From the NCBI GenBank assembly GCA_003223515.1, contig QHVI01000051.1:1-36845 (forward strand): a DNA stretch of 36,845 nucleotides. Direction: 5' to 3'. This DNA is from Candidatus Angelobacter sp. Gp1-AA117 (lineage in GTDB: Bacteria > Acidobacteriota > Terriglobia > Terriglobales > Acidobacteriaceae). Both the position numbers and the translations under genes were made by a program. Shown piece by piece: positions 6,845 to 13,150 of the stretch. Position 1 is the stretch's first letter; each line of letters begins with the position of its first letter. The notes beneath the pieces were generated by a model that had not been told where the DNA came from, did not search any database, and saw only the letters and a list, made by a program, of their open reading frames with translations.

Positions 6845-8147
6845 TGATTTCGGCTTCGATGTCCTCCCGAAGTTTTCCGAATCGCATTAATGATCGGTGG
6901 ACAAGGTCGGAAACTTGAACATTTTGCTTCCTGATGGTCGGCACACAGACCTCACGGCGGAAGTCACCGAGCCGGACGACGAAATGCCGGGGTTCAAGAG
7001 TCGTGAGCTTTCTTGCAAGCGATTTCTCGCCGTCAAGTGCGCGGGCCATGAAAGGCGCATCTTCTGCGGAAAGCTGAAAACAGAGATTCGTCCCGACGGA
7101 GAGGAGACTCGACCTCATAGCAGGGGCAAGCTGGTTTAAGAACTGGTTTGCAGAAACTACAGAGACACCGAACTTACGGGCCTCGGCAAGAAGCGTTCCA
7201 AAGGCATCATCCACGGCAATGAGGTTCGGGAGTTCGTCTGCATAAATCGTGAAGAGATTTCTTCTGTGGCGGGAGAAAATCGAGCTTTTCAGCTTTGCAA
7301 GAAACAGGCCTGCAAACGTCAGGGCATTTTCGCCGAGTCGCCCTTTGGGGAGATCTAAAAGTATCCAGTGCCCTTCGTCCAGCGCTTCCCGTATCGAGTA
7401 CGAAGATTTCTGCTGGCCGATGACATGCCGAAGTCCCGGATCAAGCGTGAAAGCGGTCACCTTGTTCAAGACTGCTTCGCGCATGACGCTCTGCATCGCT
7501 TCTGAGGCCCGATCATAGCGGTCTTCAAAATATCTCTTCACTTCGGGATTGGTGACTCGCCTAAGAAGCGTTGATCGATAGACGGAGTTCGTCAGAAACG
7601 GAGAGACTTCAAGAAACGTCAGATTGTTTTCGGAAAGCACCCAAAGAGCATTTCTCAGGAGCTCTTCAGTCCTGGCACCGAAATGGTCGAGATTCCATCG
7701 GTGGCGAAGCAGCGTGACAATCTCTGAAATGAGGGCAGCACGGCTTTGGTCCTCCGAACATTCCAGAGGATTGAGTCCAAGAGCATACTTAGGACTAGAA
7801 AGGGTCATTAATCGCGTTCTCCATGAGAATTGTTTTTTTAATGCATGCTCTCGGGCGCAAATCTCGGAAAGTACAAAGGGGACAAGGTCACCATGAAGAT
7901 CGATACAGACAAACCCTAGTCCCTTCTTAATATCCTGGGCCATCAAATGCCGAAGCAGGCTGCTCTTGCCGGTTCCAGTCTTTCCGACAATGGCAATGTG
8001 CTCAGGCCGCCTCTCTTCCGGCAGGATGACCTCTCGTTTGGAGACCACGCCGTCTTTCACTTGAAAACCCAGGCTCACGCCGGCAGGGGGCGCTCTGCGC
8101 AGTAATTTGTTCCAGATCAGAACGATGAGTTTTTCAAAAAGAGCCAA
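6792..8147 (-). CDS. TraG/VirD4-type DNA-transfer ATPase
   Basis: This 451-residue P-loop ATPase is of the type IV coupling-protein/VirB4-like superfamily. Walker A is GKTGTGKS (55-62), followed by LRHLMAQDIKKGLGFVCIDL; Walker B is FTIYADELPNL (about residue 300). ARKFGVSVVSANQFLNQL matches the conserved region after Walker B. A short hydrophobic stretch at the N-terminus (LIVLIWNKLL) could touch the membrane, but there is no full two-helix anchor as in VirD4. Such enzymes pump DNA during conjugation or mobilisation. The start is TTG, 10 bp after the methylase gene. No other secretion gene is present, so the element would rely on a helper system or use the ATPase differently. Confidence 0.82.
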   Translation of the reverse strand: MALFEKLIVLIWNKLLRRAPPAGVSLGFQVKDGVVSKREVILPEERRPEHIAIVGKTGTGKSSLLRHLMAQDIKKGLGFVCIDLHGDLVPFVLSEICAREHALKKQFSWRTRLMTLSSPKYALGLNPLECSEDQSRAALISEIVTLLRHRWNLDHFGARTEELLRNALWVLSENNLTFLEVSPFLTNSVYRSTLLRRVTNPEVKRYFEDRYDRASEAMQSVMREAVLNKVTAFTLDPGLRHVIGQQKSSYSIREALDEGHWILLDLPKGRLGENALTFAGLFLAKLKSSIFSRHRRNLFTIYADELPNLIAVDDAFGTLLAEARKFGVSVVSANQFLNQLAPAMRSSLLSVGTNLCFQLSAEDAPFMARALDGEKSLARKLTTLEPRHFVVRLGDFRREVCVPTIRKQNVQVSDLVHRSLMRFGKLREDIEAEINARTPKQTTSQNLEDWQ

Positions 8148-8157
8148 AAGGAAGCAG

Positions 8158-8913
8158 TTAATAATTTCTGATTAGAAGCTCTGAGTACCGGCGCCCTGCG
8201 TGTTTCTGGAGTGAATAAAAGATGCCGACTTTCTCAATCTTGAATTCAGCAAAGAGCTTGCGGATGAATGGATGGTCATTGATCGAAAGAAGGAACTTCC
8301 CCTTGAGGTTTGAAAGGCAGCGTTTGAGCGACAGAAAATTCTCGTCCGAGAAATTGTGATTGTAGAGCTTAACCCCGTAATACGGCGGGTCGAGGTAAAA
8401 GAAGGTGGTCGGACGATCATACTTCTCAAGAACTTTTTCAAACGGCAGATTCTCGATCTGCACGTTCTGAAGCCGCTTGTAAGCGGACGAAATCATCTCA
8501 GGGATGCGCTTCGGCGTGAAAGTCGGCTGCTTTGTGATATGGGCGGCAAAATTGTGCCGTGCTACCATTCCGCCGAAGGAACACTTCTGGATAATAAAAT
8601 ATCTTGCTGCGCGCTGGATGTCCGTCAGGCTTTCAGGAGGTGTTTTTGAGAGGCGTTCGTACCACTTCCGGCTGAGAAGCACGAACTCGAGAGACCGGAG
8701 CAGTTCTTCATGGTGTGCCTGGCAGACCCGGTAAAAGTTCACAAGTTCGCCGTCCAGATCGTTAATCACTTCGACTGCGGAAGGCTCTTTGCGGAACATG
8801 ACCTGGGCACCCCCGGCAAAAGCCTCAACATACGTCTTGTGCTTCGGGATGAGTGCGATGATTTGGTTTGCGAGGCGGTTCTTGCCGCCGACATAACTTA
8901 GGGGACCTTTCAT
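8158..8913 (-). CDS. Dam-type DNA N6-adenine methyltransferase
   Basis: This 251-residue enzyme transfers a methyl group from S-adenosylmethionine to adenine N6 in DNA. Motif X is YVGGKNRLA (7-15), motif I is FAGGAQ (32-37), and the catalytic DPPY stands at 175-178 (FYLDPPYYG), the order of the D12 (Dam) class. Length is normal for the family. No restriction enzyme is adjacent, so it is an orphan methylase within the mobility operon. It could protect the element or mark replication state. The ATG overlaps the stop of the preceding gene (ATGA), showing co-translation. Target sequence unknown. Confidence 0.9.
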   Translation of the reverse strand: MKGPLSYVGGKNRLANQIIALIPKHKTYVEAFAGGAQVMFRKEPSAVEVINDLDGELVNFYRVCQAHHEELLRSLEFVLLSRKWYERLSKTPPESLTDIQRAARYFIIQKCSFGGMVARHNFAAHITKQPTFTPKRIPEMISSAYKRLQNVQIENLPFEKVLEKYDRPTTFFYLDPPYYGVKLYNHNFSDENFLSLKRCLSNLKGKFLLSINDHPFIRKLFAEFKIEKVGIFYSLQKHAGRRYSELLIRNY

Positions 8914-9377
8914 TCATTGTGATTGTTAATGGCAAGAATCCGCTCGGTGGTAAGGTGCAGGCCCAGGGCGACGGCATCAAGCAACTGTAGCTTATTTTTG
9001 TGTTCGGAAAGCAAAGGGAATATCGAGCAAATGGCTTTGCGCAAATCGCCGCGAAGCGTGATTGAAGGGTTTCTGAATGCCGCAAAGAGTTGGCTTTCTG
9101 AAGCTTCAAGGATGGGAATCCCTTGTTCACGCAGAGTGTCATGAATCACTTCTCGCAGATCTTCACGCCTGGAACTATCCGGTTCACTCTCCAGTGCTGC
9201 CGTCCCAAACTGAAAGGCATCGAAAGGTTTTTGCACGAAGGCCGCTGCAGCAGATTTGGCTCTTGTCTTATCATTTGGCAGTGAACGTATTTCAAAGCAT
9301 TCAAGTTCCTGACCGGAAAAGAGTGCCAGAGCAATTGTCCGGCGACCGACGGCAAAGCTCGCTAATTTTGAATTCAT
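8910..9377 (-). CDS. Hypothetical protein, possible RNase H-like fold
   Basis: This 155-residue protein starts SKLASFAVGRRTIALALFSGQELECFEIRSL, two short strands with a glycine turn that recall the opening hairpin of RNase H-like proteins such as RuvC or YqgF, although the usual aspartate after the first strand is missing. Later segments (QGIPILEASESQLFAAF, LDAVALGLHLTTERI) resemble the later strand and helix with an aspartate (D135) seen in such folds. This comparison is weak. It overlaps its neighbours by 4 bp and 1 bp inside the mobility operon, so it is surely expressed with them. Confidence 0.65.
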   Translation of the reverse strand: MNSKLASFAVGRRTIALALFSGQELECFEIRSLPNDKTRAKSAAAAFVQKPFDAFQFGTAALESEPDSSRREDLREVIHDTLREQGIPILEASESQLFAAFRNPSITLRGDLRKAICSIFPLLSEHKNKLQLLDAVALGLHLTTERILAINNHNE

Positions 9378-9619
9378 TACTGTTCCGTTAATTGTCTAAT
9401 GTCGCTTCGGAATGAGAGTCCGGGGTCGGGTCTGCTCATTGCCTTTTGATAGGCGCGTATGACTGCTGAGAGCGAATATCTCTCTGCCGCTATAACTGAG
9501 GTGCGTAAGTCTTTAAAGCTGCCAATTTTCCTGCTGATCTGAAGGATGGTGAATTCAGAGACATTCGACGGCTGAAACTCCTCCGGCTGCTTTGGAAACC
9601 GATCAAGAATTGAGGTCAT
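9377..9619 (-). CDS. Hypothetical small protein in the mobility operon
   Basis: This 80-residue, probably helical protein has no recognisable motif, no membrane segment and no cysteines. Its stop shares one base with the start of the next gene (TAATG) and its ATG overlaps the XRE gene by 4 bp, so it is translated as part of the operon. Function unknown. Confidence 0.65.
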   Translation of the reverse strand: MTSILDRFPKQPEEFQPSNVSEFTILQISRKIGSFKDLRTSVIAAERYSLSAVIRAYQKAMSRPDPGLSFRSDIRQLTEQ

Positions 9620-9912
9620 GAAATCTGCGTTAATGAAAGGCTGTTGGCTGCTTTGGGCAGCCTCGCTTCCCGGCTGCGGACCTCGCCTCTTATCCTCGTG
9701 TACATCGAGGAGTAGAGGAAATCAGTGGGTGTGCGGTAAATGGCAGCAAGCTTGAGAGCAGTCTCAAGCGTGGCAACCGTTTGGCCCTGCTCAAGCCGGG
9801 AGAGTGCGGACGTATTCTTATGGCCAAGAAGGCCCGAGACATACTTCCTTGAAAATCCCATCCTGCGGCGATAGAGGACGAGATCGTTGTTTGACGGCTG
9901 GCGTTGTGGCAT
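9616..9912 (-). CDS. XRE-family transcriptional regulator
   Basis: This 98-residue protein has a Cro/CI-type helix-turn-helix covering about residues 10-65: LVLYRRRMGFSRKYVSGLLGHKNTSALSRLEQG, then TVATLETALKLAAIYRTPTDFLY. It is the first gene of the leftward mobility operon and faces the non-coding, dyad-rich segment at 9913-10230. It most likely represses its own promoter and with it the methylase, coupling ATPase and downstream genes. It overlaps the next gene by 4 bp. Confidence 0.82.
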   Translation of the reverse strand: MPQRQPSNNDLVLYRRRMGFSRKYVSGLLGHKNTSALSRLEQGQTVATLETALKLAAIYRTPTDFLYSSMYTRIRGEVRSREARLPKAANSLSLTQIS

Positions 9913-10230
9913 TGCTGTTTTACGTGGTCACCATAACAAATGGGTAAATTTCATTGCAGACGGAAAAATGAAGCGCGCTAAGTTCAGAGCGTGCCTTTGC
10001 TGTTGATAACCGAAGCTTCGGTTGAGGCGTTTAATGATTTTCTTGTTTATCTGCCGGGGCGGGTCGCAGAACTGCGTGACTGCACGGCGGGAAAACCGGA
10101 AAGAATAACAGGCAGGTATTAAACGGTCGTTAAATCGGGATAAAGTTTTTATCAACCCGGAGCAGCCGAAGCTGGGTTGCTTGAACTGGACGTCTGCCAC
10201 CCACGACCGAAAAGAGCTAGTGTTTAGGGC
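9913..10230. other. Dyad-rich divergent intergenic region; candidate regulatory, oriT or replication site
   Basis: These 318 bp separate the leftward mobility operon from the rightward recombinase unit. They contain a perfect 16 bp palindrome AACCGAAGCTTCGGTT (10008-10023) and a stem CAACCC/GGGTTG enclosing 15 bases (10153-10179), plus a possible imperfect GCGCGC/GAGCGTGC stem near 9973-9994. A - strand open frame of 90 codons exists here but has no ribosome site and an odd composition, so I do not call it. At least one promoter per direction is expected here. An origin of transfer or replication is plausible from position. Confidence 0.5.
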
Positions 10231-10479
10231 ATGACAAGCTCACTTGAATCAAAGGGCGTGCCGTTTATAGAAACCTCTGGGGAAGGAGACTCTCAGGTTT
10301 TGAAGATGCTTCGTGAACTTTACCTTGACTTCACCGACGAAGAAATAGCTTTGGCCAAGGAAAAGCTAGATCGTTATATAGTCCTGGCATGGGATATTTT
10401 CAGCGTCACCAAGCCCCTCCTTTTTGACAGTCCTCTGGAAACTTCTTACGATGAAAATATAAAGGTCGAACCATCCTGA
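10231..10479 (+). CDS. Hypothetical small acidic protein before the serine recombinase
   Basis: This 82-residue acidic protein has a helical centre (VLKMLRELYLDFTDEEIALAKEKLDRYIVLAWDIF). It could be a recombination directionality factor or a small regulator, since it lies 22 bp upstream of the large serine recombinase on the same strand, but no family is recognised. The ribosome site is weak. Confidence 0.55.
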   Translation: MTSSLESKGVPFIETSGEGDSQVLKMLRELYLDFTDEEIALAKEKLDRYIVLAWDIFSVTKPLLFDSPLETSYDENIKVEPS

Positions 10480-10501
10480 AATATTAACTCCTACAAAACA
10501 T

Positions 10502-12103
10502 GTGAAAAATTATCTTGCATATACCCGTGTGTCCACTGCCAAGCAGGGAGAGCATGGGGTTTCTCTTCAAGAGCAAAAGGCAGCGATAGAAAATTACGCG
10601 CACCAAAACCAGCTCGTTATCAATGAGTGGTTCGAGGAACAGGAAACCGCTGCAATGAAAGGCCGTCCTATATTCACAAAAATGCTGCGGCTGCTCAGGT
10701 CTGGTAAAGCATCAGGAGTGGTAATTCACAAAATTGACCGCAGTGCCCGAAATCTCAAGGACTGGGCGGATCTACAGGAACTCAGTGAACAGGGGATAGA
10801 GGTTCATTTTGCAAGCGAAGCGATCGTGCTCAATACTCGGGGTAACAGGCTGTTGGCTGATATCCAGGCCGTTGTTGCAGCTGATTTTATCCGTAATCTG
10901 AGAGAAGAAACGCGAAAAGGGATTAGAGGACGACTCAGACAGGGCCTTTATCCAAGGCCAGCACCACTTGGATATGTGGACGTTGCCCCAGGCAAACCAA
11001 AGGCAATTGATCCGGTCAGCGCACCTTTCGTCAAGAAGGCCTTTGAGAGCTATGCAACCGGAGACTACAACCTGAAGACATTAGCAACGATGCTTCATAA
11101 TGGTGGGTTTCGCGCTCGAAGCGGTGGCAAACTTAATCCGAGCAATTTCTCAAGAATTCTTAATAATCCATTTTATGCTGGCATTATCAAGATCAAAAAC
11201 TCAGGAGAAACATTTGCTGGTCTGCATACGCCGATCGTCTCAAAGTCCCTGTTTGACGAGGTGCAGTCAGTATTGACTGGAAAGAAAAATGCCAAGCTTC
11301 GCAAGCACGATTTTGTCTTCAGGAGACTTGTGGTTTGCGGAATACATAATCGTTGTTTAGTCCCCGAAAGGCATACAACGAAAATTTATTATCGCTGTCA
11401 TGCGGGACGGTGTCCCTCAAGTGTGCCTGAAAGCAGCATTGAAAGAGCAATAACAGGAGAACTGCGACGGTTGCAGTTCAGCTTAGGCGAACAACAATGT
11501 CTTAAGCTGCTAACAGGGCAAATAAAAGCTGACTCCATCAAACAACGTCAGGAGGTCGATTCAGTTCTGCAAATTCAGAGTGAGAAGATCAATGAGCGTC
11601 TGAATAGACTGACAGATGCATATCTTGACCGCGCTATCGATAAGGTCGATTTTGAACAACGCAAAACGGCGCTCATCATAGAGCGCCGGGAGATCGAACG
11701 AAGGCGTGAAGAGTTTCGACAGATGCATGCACCTGTGGGTCAATACATTGAGCAATTTCTCGAATTGGCGAGAAGTGCTTATTTGCTGTATGAATCTGCG
11801 GATTTGAACAAAAAGCGCGAAATAGTGAAATTGCTAAGTTCGAAAATTGTCGCATCATCAAAATCGGTAGATTTCATGCTATGTTTGCCGTTCAAACAGA
11901 TCGCCGAGCGTGACAAAATGCTATCTGGCTGCCCACCTTCAGCCACCTGTCCACAAATTTGTGACAAACTGCTAGATTTTCTGAAGGTTTTTTGTGCGAC
12001 AGCACAGGTCAGCTTGCTTGAGCGTTTCAAGGCCATTATGCCTGAAACACCTGACGACGTCGATAACAAGCTCTCTCGGTTCCATAAACCCGCAGTTGTC
12101 TGA
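10502..12103 (+). CDS. Large serine recombinase
   Basis: This 533-residue site-specific recombinase has an N-terminal resolvase catalytic domain (about 1-145): the nucleophile is S11 in TRVSTAKQ, and KIDRSARNLKDW supplies catalytic arginines. A recombinase domain follows (LGYVDVAPGKPKAIDP...LATMLHNGGFRARSGG...NPFYAGII), then a zinc-ribbon-like segment (CGIHNRCLVPERH...YYRCHAGRCPSS) and a long charged coiled coil (about 350-420), as in serine integrases. Such enzymes join attP and attB without homology. The start is GTG at 10502; the ATG two bases upstream is out of frame. A strong terminator follows. Its presence next to a tyrosine integrase is unusual for one element. Confidence 0.92.
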   Translation: MKNYLAYTRVSTAKQGEHGVSLQEQKAAIENYAHQNQLVINEWFEEQETAAMKGRPIFTKMLRLLRSGKASGVVIHKIDRSARNLKDWADLQELSEQGIEVHFASEAIVLNTRGNRLLADIQAVVAADFIRNLREETRKGIRGRLRQGLYPRPAPLGYVDVAPGKPKAIDPVSAPFVKKAFESYATGDYNLKTLATMLHNGGFRARSGGKLNPSNFSRILNNPFYAGIIKIKNSGETFAGLHTPIVSKSLFDEVQSVLTGKKNAKLRKHDFVFRRLVVCGIHNRCLVPERHTTKIYYRCHAGRCPSSVPESSIERAITGELRRLQFSLGEQQCLKLLTGQIKADSIKQRQEVDSVLQIQSEKINERLNRLTDAYLDRAIDKVDFEQRKTALIIERREIERRREEFRQMHAPVGQYIEQFLELARSAYLLYESADLNKKREIVKLLSSKIVASSKSVDFMLCLPFKQIAERDKMLSGCPPSATCPQICDKLLDFLKVFCATAQVSLLERFKAIMPETPDDVDNKLSRFHKPAVV

Positions 12104-12118
12104 AATTCTTCTTTGAAC

Positions 12119-12148
12119 AAAACGCCGCTCAATAAGGAGCGGCGTTTT
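12119..12148. terminator. Bidirectional intrinsic terminator
   Basis: AAAACGCCGCTC (12119-12130) and GAGCGGCGTTTT (12137-12148) form a perfect 12 bp stem with a 6-base loop. With A4 on one side and T4 on the other it serves both the serine recombinase from the left and the protease gene from the right. Confidence 0.88.
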
Positions 12149-12162
12149 GACGCGGAGAAAGC

Positions 12163-12642
12163 CTACTGCAATGTGATTGTCTGGGCCTGATAATCAAATG
12201 ATATTCGTCGAAAGCGAATTAAGACGTCCTGTCCGATAAGACCATCACATTTCAGTCCAAGGCGCTTGCTCAGGCCGTCCACATTGCCGGTGAACACTTT
12301 GAGATGCTCGATATTTTGATGTCCGAACTCAATATTAACGAAAACCTCGTAGGCCTCGCCCACATATCCGTCTGACGGAGCACCCTGCTTCATGGCTGGA
12401 GAGTTCGCTTTGAGTCCGGATAATTCAAGGGAGATGAGGGAACTGATCGCGCCAGTATCGAGGATGAACGTGCCTTGTTTCCCGTTGATCGTGGCGGTGA
12501 CCAACATGAGGGAGTTGGCTGTATTGAATTTGATGGTCGAGGCGCGTTCTTTGTGGGCAGCCGCAGCGGGGTCTGCCTTTATGCTCAACAGCAAAAGCGC
12601 CAATGCGTAAATCCGCAAAACCCTGACCGCTCTTCCCGGCAT
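12163..12642 (-). CDS. Secreted retropepsin-like aspartic protease
   Basis: This 159-residue protein begins with a basic stretch and a hydrophobic core (IYALALLLLS) ending in an A-rich cleavage region (ADPAAAAHK), a clear signal peptide, so it acts outside the cytoplasm. The mature part carries the aspartic protease motif FILDTGA (D62), followed by a hydrophobic strand, and ends with CDGLIGQDVL and FDYQAQTITL, the second conserved region of single-domain retropepsin-like proteases, which act as dimers. The substrate is unknown. It ends at a shared terminator and is divergent from the XRE regulator of the restriction system. The link to either neighbour is unclear. Confidence 0.75.
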   Translation of the reverse strand: MPGRAVRVLRIYALALLLLSIKADPAAAAHKERASTIKFNTANSLMLVTATINGKQGTFILDTGAISSLISLELSGLKANSPAMKQGAPSDGYVGEAYEVFVNIEFGHQNIEHLKVFTGNVDGLSKRLGLKCDGLIGQDVLIRFRRISFDYQAQTITLQ

Positions 12643-12722
12643 GCTGCTCTTATTCGCTTCCCGCGTCCTGGAGGCCGTCCCCTCAGGAGGTTCTAAGGGC
12701 TCTAGCTCTCTATATTTATCGT

Positions 12723-12736
12723 CTCCATATATGGAG
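12723..12736. promoter_or_regulatory. Palindromic operator candidate of the restriction-system regulator
   Basis: CTCCATATATGGAG is a perfect 14 bp palindrome 37 bp before the ATG of the small XRE gene. Position and symmetry match the binding sites of controller (C) proteins of restriction-modification systems, which set the timing of methylase and nuclease expression. Confidence 0.55.
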
Positions 12737-12773
12737 TTGTGAGACTGGAAGGATACCCCGACAATCGAAGCAA

Positions 12774-12992
12774 ATGCAAGAGGATATTCAGATTCAGATC
12801 GGCCTTAGAATCAAGGCTTTACGAGAAAAGACGGGCTTGAACCAGGACGATTTTGCAGACATTTGCGGGCTTCACCGGGCGTATGTCGGCAAGATCGAGA
12901 ATGGGCGTTTCGACTTCAGGATAAAAACCCTCCACAAGATTGCTCACGCCTTAAAAATAGACTTGTCGGGGCTTCTCAAGGGAATTGATTAA
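12774..12992 (+). CDS. Controller-type XRE regulator of the MORC/Z1 system
   Basis: This 72-residue protein is almost entirely one helix-turn-helix domain: IGLRIKALREKTGLNQDDFADICGLHRAYVGKIENGRFDFRIKTLHKIAHALKIDLSGLL. Size and sequence type match controller proteins of restriction-modification systems. It stands 159 bp upstream of the ATPase-nuclease gene on the same strand, with a perfect palindrome in its own promoter region, so autoregulation plus control of the downstream genes is likely. The ribosome site before the ATG is weak. Confidence 0.8.
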   Translation: MQEDIQIQIGLRIKALREKTGLNQDDFADICGLHRAYVGKIENGRFDFRIKTLHKIAHALKIDLSGLLKGID

Positions 12993-13150
12993 AGTTTTAT
13001 TTATCCGAGCACTGGTCCCTATCGGCTTTTTACTTTATTTGCTATTCTGAACTCAAATATCATTCGATGTTTTTCAAGCAATCCTCCCCTTATGAGACAG
13101 ATAATCAATATTGCCATTTTTGAGCGCATGGATCGCATGCTTGCAAGATC

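Noticed and set aside
9928-10200. 90-codon - strand frame in the divergent gap
   Set aside because: No ribosome site, unusual residue mix and overlap with two clear dyads; a regulatory region is more likely.
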